A DNA stretch of 64,000 bases from Heloderma charlesbogerti. Lineage: Eukaryota; Chordata; Lepidosauria; Squamata; Helodermatidae. Under the pieces are notes generated by a model that had not been told where the DNA came from, ran no database searches, and saw nothing but the letters and a program-made list of their open reading frames with translations. A program made the position numbers and the translations under genes. Numbering within the stretch: the stretch's first letter is position 1; each line of letters starts with the position of its first letter. The DNA is taken from contig JANEZZ010002758.1 in NCBI GenBank assembly GCA_026122225.1, positions 310,001 through 374,000 on the forward strand. The letters run 5' to 3'. Below, in pieces: positions 1 through 11,012 of the stretch.

Positions 1-82
1 ACTTGGATTCCTGCATTGAGCAGGGGGTTGGACTCGATGGTCTTGTAGGCCCCTTCCAACCCTACTATTCTATGATTCTATG
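1..82 (+). mobile_element. CR1 LINE 3' end
   Basis: The extreme 3' end of a CR1 element, entering from outside the window. It reads GGACTCGATGGTCTTGTAGG and ends in the diagnostic CR1 octamer tail, ATTCTATG repeated twice. It is almost identical to the tail of the CR1 at 63024 on the other strand. Confidence 0.88.
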
Positions 83-1304
83 ACCTGTCCGGTTCCGTAA
101 ATTATCATTTGTACTCATTTCTGTGGTTGCTATAGGAAGCATTAGTTTCAGTTGCACTAGGGGTGGGTCCTACAGGTGCAACAGAACTAACAAAGGCACA
201 GCAGCAGTATTGAATATTGCCCTTACTATATAGTTATGACTATCCAGCAAAATCCTAATAAAAAGCCATGCAGATTTTTTGTAAAGGAAAACATGGGGGT
301 GGGATATCATGGCTTAATTGCTAGTCAAGCTGCCCCAGCAGAGGGGAAATGAGGCCGGTGCATAGCATCCTTTGGACCTACTTTAAGCTCTCTTTCTTCT
401 CCGCCTGTATCCTGACTCCCATCCTTCCACCATAGTCCCCATTTACCAGTATCTTCCTCACTTCCATTTTTATCTTGACCTAATCTTCTCATTTCCAGGT
501 ATTTATTTACTTAGTATGTCCACTGCTGCCCAACATTTTGTTTTGCCAGCTTCCTAGTACCCATCAGTTCATCCTTCCAGTGCCACTGACCAGCTACCTT
601 CTCCCCCAGTGATGTAAAGTCTCCGCATTAAAAATGTAGTCTTATTTCCAGAGATTTTGGAAACCCACTAGCATGCAATTCAATTGGCCTAAAAAAAGAA
701 AAAGAAAAAAGGACTGGAGATAAATGTGCTATGGATAGGAATTTCAATGGCTTTTAGCAAAATGGTTGGGCACATCAGTTGAGGGGCTAGTTATCATCCT
801 TAGGATGTCTTTAAGTATTAGAGTTTTGTGCCATTTCCCGCTCCTGGAAGAGCTTTAATTGGTGACTCTTTGAGACACGATTCTGGGCTGAATGCATCAT
901 TTGTCCTATGTAGGAAGGCAGCTCTTATGCTAAGTAAAAAGCACTGCTGCTTTCAAGAATTCAAAGTAGCCACAGGAGAAGTAGCAGCAACCTTGAGGAC
1001 TGCACAGTCAGCACACTGACATAGGACTGCTTAACTTAAGCTCCTATACAATAAGTCAGGGCCAGGCTGGGGAAGGCTACCATATTATTGGCCAGCAGAG
1101 TCACTTCTAGAAGAGGGAAGGGCAGGGCAGGGCTGGCCCAAGACATTTTTCTTCCATTTTGAACCAAAGAACAATTCCATGTACAAAAGCTGACTGGGCT
1201 GGCAGATGAATCTGGCACAAAGGTCTGTCCTCTAATACCTTGCTGCCACTGCCCAGCATCTGCTGCCTGAGGTGACTGCCTCACTCTGCCTAATGGTAGG
1301 GCCA
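83..1304. other. Intronic DNA, nothing recognised
   Basis: Presumed PEX5L intron. No exon, RNA gene or clear transposon boundary is seen. The 150-240 part resembles weakly the GCACTA- and GCAACA-rich miniature elements at 24.0-24.3 and 36.05-36.34 kb. Confidence 0.4.
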
Positions 1305-1592
1305 GGCTCTGCTTAGTGGCAGTGTACATACTTTGCATGCAGAAAGTCCTAGGTTGAATTTGTGTATTGATTGTTTTGTTTTCTGCCATGAAAAGTGGCA
1401 CTCAGTTTGGCTAATGGCACTCAAGGCCATTGCTCAATTTCCATACTTAGTTCCCAGTATTTCCATGGAAGGTTGGGAAAGACCCCTGTTTGAAACCCTG
1501 GAAAGCCACTGCCAGTCAATGTATACGATATTCAGCTAAATGGACCAATGGTCTGACTCGGTATAACGTAAGCTCTCTATGCTCCTAAGGCA
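1305..1592 (+). mobile_element. tRNA-derived SINE copy (+), degraded
   Basis: Contains the A-box to B-box region (TGCATGCAGAAAGTCCTAGG) and the family body ending ATGGACCAATGGTCTGACTC. The 5' end is eroded and the middle is expanded. The same family recurs at 14.8-15.25, 15.3, 32.66, 36.8 and 57.6-57.9 kb. Confidence 0.7.
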
Positions 1593-1649
1593 GACCTCAG
1601 GAAATGCTTTGATTTTCATTTAGCTCAGTGTGGTAGAAACTTTTATAAG

Positions 1650-1822
1650 GAGGCTGCCTTATAACATGCCAGACTATTTGCTCATCTAGCCAAGTATTGT
1701 CTGCTCTGATTGGCAGTGTGCCCCCTGGCAGAAGTCTTTCATGTTACCCACTACCTTTGAACTGCAGATGCCAGGGACTGAACCTGGGACCTTCTACAAT
1801 TGAGCTATGGCCCCTCTCCCTT
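1650..1822 (-). mobile_element. tRNA-derived SINE copy (-)
   Basis: Reverse copy of the same SINE. The inverted B box reads GGACTGAACCTGGGACCTTC and the tRNA-like head ends GAGCTATGGCCCCTC. It sits tail-to-tail with the + copy at 1305-1592, so the two could pair in the transcript. Confidence 0.75.
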
Positions 1823-1831
1823 TGATCAGTT

Positions 1832-2278
1832 GAGACAGAGGTTTATAAAATTATGCATGGCGTGGAGAAAGTGCTAGAGCCCAATGGGGTCATCCCCTGA
1901 AGCTGAGTGGTGAGAGATTCAGGACAGATAAAAGGAAGGGCCATCACACAGCACAGAGTTACGTTATGGAATTGGTTACCACAACATGTAGTGATGACCA
2001 CCAACTTGCATGGCTTTAAAAGGGAATTTGACAAATTCATTGAGGATAAGGCTACCAATGGCTACTAGTCATGATGACTATATATTTTACCTCCAGTATC
2101 AGGGGCAGCATGCCCCTTATGCCAGGTGCTGGGAACAGGAGTGGGAGTGCTGCTTGTAGGCTGATGTCCTGTTTGCGCTTCCCATGGGCGTCTGGCTGGC
2201 CATTGTGTGAACAGAATATTGGACTAGATAGGCCTTCGATCTTCCTAGTCCAGCATGGCCCTTCTTATGTTCATAGGT
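1832..2278 (+). mobile_element. CR1/L3-type LINE 3' region (+)
   Basis: Matches the + copy at 26.4-26.9 kb and the reverse copy at 46.1 kb, including AATGGGGTCATCCC, GATTCAGGACAGATAAAAGG and the end motif TTCTTATGTTCATAGG. It decodes in pieces to the ORF2 C-terminus (FTxRxVxLWNSLPQ-like). Frame-disrupted relic. Confidence 0.82.
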
Positions 2279-3745
2279 ATTTACTGAATTGAACAAATAA
2301 AGATGTTTAGGCAGCATCAGTAACAGAAGCTTATTTGCATGATGTTAGGGCATGATTAATTAACCTGCCCTCGTGGCCATCGCTGGAGAAATAGACACTT
2401 GTATTTTTGATACATAGCCAATATAAAAACTACCCTGAAATCTAAGAATCCCGTTGTCACAGCTTGAGCTGACACACTGGTGATCCATCCAGCCCAGTAT
2501 CTGGTTTATGACCAAAAAAAGGAGATGCCATAAAACGTTATATCTTCCTCCATCCTCTGTCAGTCACTCCCAGTTTTTTTCTAACAGCCCCAGAGGTTTT
2601 GGGGATGTCTTGAAGATGACCTTTATATCCTCTTTTCTACTTAATAATTGTCAGTGCCTTTCATGAGCTTGTCGAAATCCTCTTGTGAGCCATGTATATG
2701 CCAAGATGGCTAAGCCACACTGACACAGATGTTTCAGACACTTTAAAGTTGAACAGGGTGGAAATAAACTTGTAGCAAAGCCGTTAGGGTAGCAGCCTCC
2801 AAATGTCACCCAAAAGAATAGCATGCAACCTCATTTATTGGAATGACACTGGAGCCAAGGGAGTGAGGAAATAACATCAGTGGTTTCTATCTACACAGAT
2901 CTTAAGTCCTGTGTCATTGTTGCTGCTAGAGTGCAATCAGAAGCATGTCTACTCAGAAGTAAATATGCATTGGAAGTAGAAGCAGGCTTAGCCCCCAGTA
3001 ATTGTGCATAGGATTGAAATATTCAAATAATGACTTGCATGTCAATATCACGTCCCACATAGGTATTGTACATACCTTTATTAAGGGCCAAACTACATGT
3101 TACATTAATTACTTAGTGTGTTGCTGAGCGTAATTGTATTTACTTTAGCGTAACTGTGCATGGCCCCTATTTGGATTGGGACCAGTGTGCACCAAGAGGG
3201 GAGGATTAAACCTTCCCCCACCTGTTTTCCCCTCAGAATTACACACGCACGCACACACACACTGGAGCGGGTGTGTAAAACAAGGGGGAAGTCTCAGTTT
3301 TAAAGGTACCCTGATAAAGATGGACAAAATGGTGATGGAGCAATGCCAAAAGTAGAGCAATGGCCAGAGTGGAAGAAGTTGCAATAGTCTGTCCAAATCA
3401 CTGTCCTTGGTGCTAAGAAACATCATTTGTAGGATTCATACATCTTTATATGTTACTACACTTGAAGACTGATCCTATGTATGTTTACTTAGAAAGAAGT
3501 AAACATGTGATACCCAGTAAATGTGCTTAAGATTACAGAATAGACCCTGATCCAGCTCTAGTCATGCTCAGGTGCAACAACTAATGGCACTGTATCTCAA
3601 GATCAAGATATGAGAGATGCAAATCCCCACCTGCCTCAAAAGATACATCCAACTGGTTGCATGGGACCCAGATGAGCATTGCAGTGTGGGTGCTTGTGCA
3701 CGGCTGCATCCACATCGCCTGCACCTGCTCAGATTCCCCTTGTTG
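2279..3745. other. Intronic DNA, mostly unique
   Basis: No exon found. A piece near 2940-3010 (CTACTCAGAAGTAAATATGC) resembles the ~90-bp Harbinger-like miniature elements seen elsewhere. 3070-3110 (GGGCCAAACTACATGTTACA) resembles sequence near 63.98 kb. Confidence 0.35.
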
Positions 3746-3747
3746 GA

Positions 3748-3920
3748 CTGGGGCATTGGGATCCACAAAATGAATGTGCGGCACACCTAGGGAAGGGCTC
3801 CATGCTCGTGAGCTGCACATTCTACTAGAGGTATACCCCAAGGATACAGAAGCTCAGGCTTCAGGGCCAAACTCGGCCCTCCGGAGGTCCCAGTGTGGCC
3901 CCCCTGGGTTCCTGACAAGG
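3748..3920. repeat. Direct duplication, copy 1
   Basis: Shares GGGCTCCATGCTCG, CTGCACATTCTACTAGAGGT and the beginning of a reverse hAT MITE (GGCCAAACTCGGCCCTCCGG) with 4357-4515, in the same orientation and about 600 bp apart. Copy 1 breaks off where the inverted arm at 3942 begins. Confidence 0.8.
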
Positions 3921-3941
3921 CCACGCCCCTTCCCCCAGCTA

Positions 3942-4356
3942 ATCAAAGATTAGCAGGGAAGTAAATGAATTTTTAAATGAATTGGAAAGCATCAGTGTAA
4001 AGAGTTAGGAAGACTCAAAGATTCATGAAAAACCATTTCTTAGACTCCAAATGAAAACAAAAAGCATTGTGACCATTATGCATCATTAAATCTTCCATTT
4101 TATGCATATTGTTTTAGGGGTATGTGTGCATTAATTAGGGATGCAGGTATAGATAATCAGCCGGCACTAATGACAGAATCAGTGAATCTAGCAGTTTGAA
4201 CTGATGCACAACATTTTTATCTTATATTTTGCTCTCACATTCTCTGGGATTGTTTTATACATTTTTTGAATTAAAAGAAAACACCCAGCCAGAAATCTTT
4301 GGGCATAATCCAAAGCCAAATTTAAGCACTCTTAATTCCCAGTGATTTTAATGGAA
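3942..4356 (+). repeat. Large inverted repeat, left arm
   Basis: About 415 bp, matched in reverse complement by 4924-5340. Shared landmarks are AAAGATTAGCAGGGAAGT, AAAAACCATTTCTTAG, TGCATTAATTAGGGATGC and TTTGGGCATAATCCAAAGCC. Arms differ by scattered substitutions and small indels. Confidence 0.88.
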
Positions 4357-4515
4357 TTGGGGCATTGGAATCCACAAAATGAAGGGCTCCATGCTCGTTC
4401 TGAGCTGCACATTCTACTAGAGGTATACCCCAAGGATACAGTACCTCAGGCTTTGGGGCCAAATCCGGCCCTCCAGAGGTCCCAATCTGGCCCTCCTGGG
4501 TTCCTGAGAAAGCCG
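4357..4515. repeat. Direct duplication, copy 2
   Basis: Second copy of the block at 3748-3920. Here the hAT MITE that starts at its right edge is full length and runs to about 4790. Confidence 0.8.
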
Positions 4516-4790
4516 CACTCCTTCCCCTGACCCCAACTACTTTCCCCCAACTACTGATAGTTTGGTGGTTTCCAGTTTCTGTGCATTTTCCCCCAATCTA
4601 AAAGGTTGTAATGCCTCTCCTAAGTCCCAGTTACTGGCCGTAAGAGATTTAAACTACAGTATGCTGGGGGGTGGGGGTGGTCCTACCCCTTTCACCTTTG
4701 GCCTCACCCACCACTGGAATGAATCCCTTGAGAAATTCTCAAAAATGGAATTTGGCTGTCAGGTGAAAGAGGTTCTGCCCCCGGCGTATG
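4437..4790 (-). mobile_element. hAT-type MITE, family 3 (-)
   Basis: Reverse copy of a ~350-bp family also at 11894, 30166, 43678 and 58995. Body landmarks are GGTGGTTTCCAG, CCTTTGGCCTCACCCACCAC and GAAAGAGGTTCTGC. Ends are diverged. Confidence 0.75.
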
Positions 4791-4923
4791 CACCATGACA
4801 AACACAATGAAAATTGTCTCATGCCAATTATGCCCTTAAATGTCCAACAGAATGGAGAGCCAAAGGTAAGCCCTTGTGGGTGTCGTTGATTTTGATAGCA
4901 AGGTTAACCACATACTTTAAACC

Positions 4924-5340
4924 CTTCCATTAGAATCACTGGGAGTTAGGGGTGCTTAAATTTGGCTTTGGATTATGCCCAAAGATTTCCAGCTGGGTAT
5001 TTTCTTTTAATTCAAAAATACATATATAAAAGAATCCCAGAGAAAGTGAAAGCAAAATTCAAGATAAAAATGTGCATCAATTAAAGTGGCTAGATTTACT
5101 AATTCTGTCATTAGTACTGGCTGATTATCTATACCAGCATCCCTAATTAATGCACACACACCACTAAAATAATATGCGAGAAATGAAAGATTTAATTACA
5201 CATAATGGTCACAATGCTTTTTGTTTTCGTTTGGAGACTAAGAAATGGTTTTTCATGAACCTTTGAGTCTTCCTAAACCTTTACACTGAAGTTTTCCAAC
5301 TTATTTTAGAATTCATTCACTTCCCTGCTAATCTTTGATA
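4924..5340 (-). repeat. Large inverted repeat, right arm
   Basis: Reverse-complement partner of 3942-4356, separated from it by a spacer that contains a duplicated flank and a hAT MITE. Neither arm has terminal repeats or coding capacity that I recognise. Confidence 0.88.
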
Positions 5341-5544
5341 TGAAATTACAAACCGCCTACAAGGGAAATTGTTTGATAGTCATGGCTGGGGTTGGGGTCG
5401 GCATCATTGGGCACATGCTTGAGGCCCACACCCCAACAGGGGTTTCACTGTTGACCTCCAGACAACACTGTTGACCTCCCGCCTTGGTCCAGCTCTTCCT
5501 TCTCCGACTTGCTGTTGCTGCCTGTTCACCTGTGCTCTCCAAGG

Positions 5545-5932
5545 ATTTGAACAGTGGCAAGAGAAAGGAGGTGAGGCAGGTGGCTACTAAGGAGAGGGCC
5601 TTTTCAGTGGTGGCATCCCAACTGTAGAATGCCCTCTCCAGAGAGGCGTGCCTGGTGCCTTCACTGTGGTCTTTTCAGTCCCAGGTGAAGATCTTTTTAT
5701 TTTATTATGGCTTTTTAATACTTCAGGTTTTTTTAAAAAAAATGTTTTTGGATCTTTGCACTTCTTCTGGCTTTTATCTTGGTTCCTACTTTGGTTTTAT
5801 TCTGTTTTAAACTTATGGGTTTATATTATGTTTGACTATGTTACTGTATTTTATGGTTTTAAGTTTTGTTTTGTGAACTGCCCAGAGAGCTTTGGCTAAT
5901 GGGCAGTATAGAAATGTAATAAATAAATAAAG
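5545..5932 (+). mobile_element. L2-like LINE 3' end (+)
   Basis: Begins in the ORF2 C-terminus (GGGCCTTTTCAGTGGTGGC, matching the RAFSVVAPxLWN motif), then a T-rich 3' UTR and the end GGCAGTATAGAAATGTAATA followed by AAATA repeats. 5' truncated. Confidence 0.75.
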
Positions 5933-5968
5933 CAAGGAGGAGGGGCAGCAGCCTCCACTTGCGTCAGG

Positions 5969-6308
5969 CCAGTTCAGACAACACACCGGTGGTTAACCAC
6001 CCTGTGGGTGTCGGTCACATGCCGGCCAGATTTGCAAAATTACCCCTCCCTGGCACAGCTTGCTGTGATGTCTGAACCTGGCAGTGGTGGGTGGGTGGGG
6101 TGGTTAACAAACCACCCAGAACCTATGGCCTGTTCTAGGGCTGCTGCATGGTTTGTTAACCACCACCACCCCTCGCCGAGTTTGGATGTTACAACAAGCC
6201 ATGCCAGTGAGGGGTAATTATGTAAATCCAGCCGGCGTGTGACCAGCACCTGCTGGGTGGTTAACAGCCATCGTGGCTTATTAACCAACCTTGTGTCGTG
6301 CAGCCCAG
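5969..6308. mobile_element. Palindromic MITE
   Basis: Two arms of about 140-160 bp (5969-6114 and 6149-6308) are inverted copies around a 34-bp loop. The left arm has GTGGTTAACCACCC, GCCGGCCAGATTTGC and AATTACCCCTC; the right has the complements in reverse order. Internal GGTTAACC boxes make each arm partly self-complementary. No clean target duplication was found. The transposon superfamily is not assigned. Confidence 0.75.
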
Positions 6309-7387
6309 GTCATCCTCTCCTTCTGGGAAGTAGTATGGATTGGGTCCATAAGGAGAGAGTAAATGAATGGGCAGTGGTGGCAAGGAACTGGGCAGGGAGG
6401 AGGACCCACTGCGGGTGTGTTGCCCTTGGGTCCAAAAATTCTGGAGCGAACACTTTTGATAATATAGATGAAGAATTGATATCGATGGTGGCTGCATACC
6501 TGCCCCTTTCCACCATCACCAGATCCTGAGTCCTCTGCCTATTATCCAGAGCAAATGTACAGAAAAAAAAAGCATATGGTAGAAACTGCATGAATTGTAC
6601 CACTTTAGACTACAGATGGGGGATTACAATTTTGAATGTTTCTGCCATGTGAAACAACAACCCCCCCGGCAATCCCTCCCCCACTACACCGAGACAGTCC
6701 CAGGAGGGCTATACCACATGATTTTGCAGAATACATGGTTTGACCCTTTGTTATACTTATGGAAGTTCACATTTTTTTCTTGTTTTCCTCTAAAAGTGGC
6801 CAGAAGAGTGGTTGATTTGGATCAACAGGTATGGAAGGACATTTAACACCCCCCTCCCCAGCTGCTTCCCTGATGCAAATCATCGCCCTGGAGATGCTAT
6901 TGCCTGTGAAGGGGAAATATAAACACACCCATATTGTGTTTGCATGCTTTCTGCTCTTTAATTAATATAAACTATTTGGGGTGGTGGTGCAATTTAGATC
7001 AGGGCCACAGTGTAGAGGAAAGGGTTAAACCCTGTTCCCTCACATACCACAGCCCCAGTGCAAATACTACTGAAGTTGGAGATGATTTATTTATTTTTTT
7101 GTTTGTTATAGAATTTTTAAAAACCACTCTACATTGGGAGATATCAGAGTGGTGTACAATAAATTAAAACACAAACTACAAAAAGTTACAAAAATCATGG
7201 ATCTCCCCCCACCCCATGTCACATCTAGTTGGGCTCTCATTTTGACAAAGTTTGAGAGTATGATTTACGCTTAAACGCAACAGAATTCAACCAGTTTCTT
7301 CTTAAAACATTGGAAATACTACAGAGCAATGTCAAATGTGAGTGAGTTATTAAGACTTCTTTTTTTATCATGTTGGGTCTGTGATAG
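6309..7387. other. Intron upstream of PEX5L window exon 1
   Basis: No coding exon seen. 7085-7200 resembles a reverse L2 3' end (T-rich start, CAGAGTGGTGTACAATAAAT). The rest is unassigned. Confidence 0.4.
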
Positions 7388-7597
7388 TTTTGTCAACAGG
7401 GTTGGATCTCTTGGACCTGAGTGAACCTGTTTCTCAAGCCCAAAGCAAAGCGAAAAAGCTGGAGAACTCCTCAAGAGGGGAAGGCTTAAAGTCCTCAACC
7501 CACAGAAAGAAGGCAGACAATCCAGACCTTATCAGTGTGGATGCTGAACAGAAAATACAGCCTCTCAGAGGACCTGAGAAGTCATCGTTGGATTTAG
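7388..7597 (+). CDS. PEX5L: PEX5L window exon 1 (start of constant region)
   Basis: Encodes window residues 1 (last two bases of a Val codon) to 70 plus the first base of residue 71. The segment begins LSTGLDLLDLSEPVSQ, a conserved motif of TRIP8b, followed by a polar Lys/Ser-rich linker that is longer than I recall for mammals (ENSSRGEGLKSSTHRKKAD), then an acidic stretch and SSLDL. Predicted to be disordered, with no domain. The donor is GTACTT at 7598. The acceptor is taken as TAG at 7385-7387, because it keeps the conserved Val-Leu before the Ser/Thr-Gly; a second CAG at 7397-7399 is in the same phase and would drop four residues. No upstream coding exon was recognised in 1-7387. Confidence 0.93.
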
Positions 7598-8248
7598 GTA
7601 CTTACCATCTCTTATTACTGCCTATGAGCCAACAATCAGCCCTTCTTGCTCTGCTCTTCTGACTCCCTTATTTTTATCAGGACTTGGAGGTCTTGCTTGA
7701 CTACCAGGGCTTGAACCAGGAGGTGAGCTTGGGGAGCACCCAAATACTGAAGGTGCTTACCTCTTGGAAAATGAATATAAAGATACAGGTGTTTTTCTAA
7801 CACCTGTTATCATGCCAAGGATCCTTACCTAAAGGCCATGGTTGATGTGTTTTCCTGCTAACAGTAATGTGGAGATGTGGGGGTGGCATTTAAGATATTC
7901 TGAGGTGGTCCTACTTGCCACCTCCAGTTGATTAGTCACTATGTCGTAGAGTCTACAAGGAGCAGAGCCTTTTCTGTGGTAGCCCCTGATGCTCTAGATC
8001 TGTCTCCTGCAAGAGGCTTCTTCAGCCTCCTCCCTACATGCAAATGTATGGCTGGTTCTCAAACACTTTCCCTGGTGACAGCTGTAACACCACATTATAA
8101 CAACAACACTGTACAGTTTGGACCAGTTGGCGTATTATAGCTATCAGAAGTGTTTCCTCTCCACCTTTGCTTGGTTTTAGAGGGAAAGGAATATATTTCT
8201 GAACCACAGTTTCCTTGCAAGGTCTCATTTCCCTTTTCTCCTTCTCAG

Positions 8249-8375
8249 TCAATATTCAGGCACAGCTGGAGAAATGGGATGAAGTGAAGTTCCGTGGTGA
8301 CAGAAGCAGCAAAGGCTTTCCAGCACCTGAGAGAAAACCATCATCTTCTAGAGCTCCATCGAAAGAATTTTTATG
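8249..8375 (+). CDS. PEX5L: PEX5L window exon 2
   Basis: Encodes residues 71-112 plus two bases of 113, including IQAQLEKWDEVKFRGD and a Ser/Arg-rich stretch ending KEFLW. The LEKWDEVKF core is strongly conserved in TRIP8b. The acceptor is the clear pyrimidine tract ending TTCTCAG at 8248; the donor is GTAAAA at 8376. The junction with exon 1 reads Leu-Val-Asn-Ile-Gln, where mammals as I remember them have Leu-Asp-Ile-Gln, so one extra codon is present at the boundary. Disordered linker without a catalytic function. Confidence 0.95.
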
Positions 8376-8554
8376 GTAAAACGTATTTCTTGACTTTTAC
8401 AACAGGGCCAGCCATAACACTGGGCAGGGTAGAGCATCTTGCCTCAGCCAGCAGATTCTGAGTTAATATTAAAGGGCAAGAAACTGTCTATTTTTGGATT
8501 TTTAAAGCTCAAATTCTTTCTCTCCAGAATAGGAAGAACTTTGCGATTTTTGGT

Positions 8555-8791
8555 AGCCAGCATGGTGTAGTGGCTAGAGTGCTGGACTGGGAGCCAGGAG
8601 ATCTGGGTTCTAGTCCCCACTCGGCCATGGAAGCTCACTGGGTGACTTTGGGCCTGTCACAGACTCTCAGCCCAACCTACCTCACAGGGTTGTTGTTGTG
8701 AGGCTAAAATGGAGAGGAGGATTATGTATGCCACCTTGGGTTCCTCAAAGAGGAAAAAAGGCGGGATATAAATGTAATAAATAATAATAAT
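8555..8791 (+). mobile_element. tRNA-derived SINE, second family (+)
   Basis: The head GGTGTAGTGGCTAGAGTGCT is an A box and GGGTTCTAGTCCCCACTC a B box. The body includes CTCAGCCCAACCTACCTCAC and GGGTTGTTGTTGTGAGG; it ends GGCGGGATATAAATGTAATA with an AAT tail. Such SINEs are abundant in squamates. A second copy is at 52302. It lies in intron 2, 180 bp after exon 2. Confidence 0.88.
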
Positions 8792-9080
8792 TGGTTTTTT
8801 ATTAAGAGCCGAAATGCTTACCCATCTGCACTAGCTAAATTCAATAGGTACAGCAGTTCTCAGCATGGGGAGGTCTATGATGTACCTGTCCCCTTCAAGA
8901 TGAGGTGCTTATCAGAGAAAAAGAGGTGGCAACCCCAATTCAGCACTCACATGGTTGAATACAGAGGGGTTCAAACCCAGACTTTAATGAGCTAAGCACT
9001 CCAATCGCTGGACCTGGATGGATGAATCTGGCCATTTCAGTTTTCCCCACCTTCTGTTTTTTAAATCTCAAGTTCTTTTC

Positions 9081-10005
9081 TTTATTAAATTATTTATTAA
9101 ATTTATTAATCGCCCATCTGGCTGGTCACCCAGCCACTCTGGGTGATGTACAACATATAATAAAACAGTTTAAAACAATAAAATTCTACAATAAAAACAT
9201 TTTCTAAAATACCCTAACCCACCCCAAATGCCCGCCTGAACAACCACATTTTTAATGCACAGTGGAAGCTCATTAAGGAGGGGGCATGGCGGAGTTCCCT
9301 AGGGAGGGAGTTCCACAGAGTGAAAAGGCCCTCTCCCTCGTCCCCACCAGTCTAGCTGTCCTGGCTGATGGGACAGAGAGAAGGCCATCCGAGGCTGATC
9401 TTGTTAAGCAGCCTGTGTGGTGTTGCTGGAGGCTCTCCTTAAGATAGGCTGGGCTGGAACCATATAGGGTTTTAAAGGTCAAACCCAACACCTTGAATTT
9501 GGCCTAGAAAACAACTGGTAACCAGTGCAACTCCTTCAGCACTGGAGTAATGCAATCTTGCCGGTGGCTGCCTTTGATCAGGCGAGCCGCTGCATTCTGT
9601 ACCAGCTGCAGCTTCCGAACTGTCTTCAGGGGTAACGCCACGTAGAGCTCATTACAGTAGTCTAAACAAGAGGAGACCAGGGCACGTACTACCGATGGGA
9701 GCAGATGGTCGGGAAGGAAGGGGCACAGCCGCCGTATCAGATGGAGTTGATACAGCGCTGTCCGGCTCACAGCTGACACCTGAGCCTCCATGGACAGCTG
9801 GGAGTCCAAAATGACTCCCAGGCTGCGGACCTGGTCTTTCAAGGGTAGCCGTACCCCATTCAACACCAGGTCAACATCCCCCAGCCTCCTCTTGCCTCCC
9901 ACCAAAAGTACCTCGGTCTTGTGACTCTTGTCAGGGTTCAGCTTCAGTTTATTCCGCCCCATCCAGCCACTCACCGTCTCCAGACATTTGGACAGGGATT
10001 CTATG
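9081..10005 (-). mobile_element. L2-like LINE, 5' truncated (-)
   Basis: Reverse copy of about 0.9 kb. Its minus-strand reading frame from 10049 to 9504 encodes the reverse transcriptase C-terminus (MGRNKLKLNPDK, LGVILDSQLSM, LVQNAAARLI, LKELHWLPV); the remainder follows with a frame break near 9500. The 3' end is CATCTGGCTGGTCACCCAGC in reverse with an A/T tail. A 9-base insertion near 9925 (TGACTCTTG) duplicates local sequence relative to the 49.4-kb copy. Confidence 0.9.
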
Positions 10006-10340
10006 GCCAACCTTGGTGAAGGTTGTCCCGAATACAGAGAATTTTGCAAATTTCAGAAAATTCTTATCAAAACCCAACTGAAACAAAATTCTCAGCCATC
10101 CCTACTCTGCATGCACTCCAGTGAGCAAATGGTGCTTCCTTGCCAGCAGGCTGCCCATTGGATTCAGGTTCCGGGCCAGCACCACGCATGCAAAGTTGAT
10201 TTGCATGCCAAACTGAGAATAGTCTCCTTTCTTGACTTGGGAGCTCCCTGTGCATGGCGGAGTGGTCCCTCCGCAATGCAAAACGTGGCGGGAAATCTTA
10301 AAAGTAGATTGAGGGGGACGCTGTAAACTTTGGGCTAAGA

Positions 10341-10590
10341 ACATCAGAAGAGCCCTGCTGGATCAGACCAAGGCTCCATCTAGTCCAGCATTCTGTTCCC
10401 AGAGTGACCAACCAGCTGCCCACGGGAAACCCACAAGCAGGACATGAGTGCAACAGCACCCTCCCACCCATGTTCCCCAGCAACTGGTGTACACAGGCAT
10501 AGTGCCTCCGATACTGGAGGGAGCACATCGCCATCAGGACTAGAGGCCATTGATAGCCTTCTCCTCCAGGAATCCTCCTAACTGCTTAAC
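10341..10590 (-). mobile_element. CR1/L3-type LINE 3' end (-)
   Basis: Starts AGAACATCAGAAGAGCCCTG and continues through GCAACAGCACCCTCCCACCC, the reverse of the 3' region seen at 1832 and 26400. 5' truncated. Confidence 0.83.
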
Positions 10591-11012
10591 GCTGCATTCA
10601 GGCAACTGCTACTACCACCCATCTATGAAGACAGAACCATTCTGCAGTCTCCTCAAGCCTGGACGTTATAACCAGTTGTGCTGAAAGTGTATGAACCGGC
10701 CTTTCTCTATTCACTGCTTTGCACTGAACAAGAATCGTCAGAAGCCATGTGCATAGCTAGATCTGTGTGTGCTTTCACTCACCACTGCTTCTCGAAGCAT
10801 GGAAAGAGGGGACTTGTGCACCTTCCCTATGGGGTGACGCATGAATCCCACAGTTAACTGGAGCCCACAGACCTGGTCACAGGAGACGCACAAGTTTGCC
10901 TTTTGTACATCACTAGAAGCAGTGGAAAGCAGAGATGCCAGGACATGCATGCATCCACTATCCACCGCGTCTTGTAACATGCAAAGTGGTTCTGCGTGGA
11001 AGTGTGTAGGAT

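Noticed and set aside
1..7387. Upstream PEX5L exon coding the SPSIDDFLCE-like N-terminal segment
   Set aside because: I looked for it in all frames and did not find it; it presumably lies before the window.
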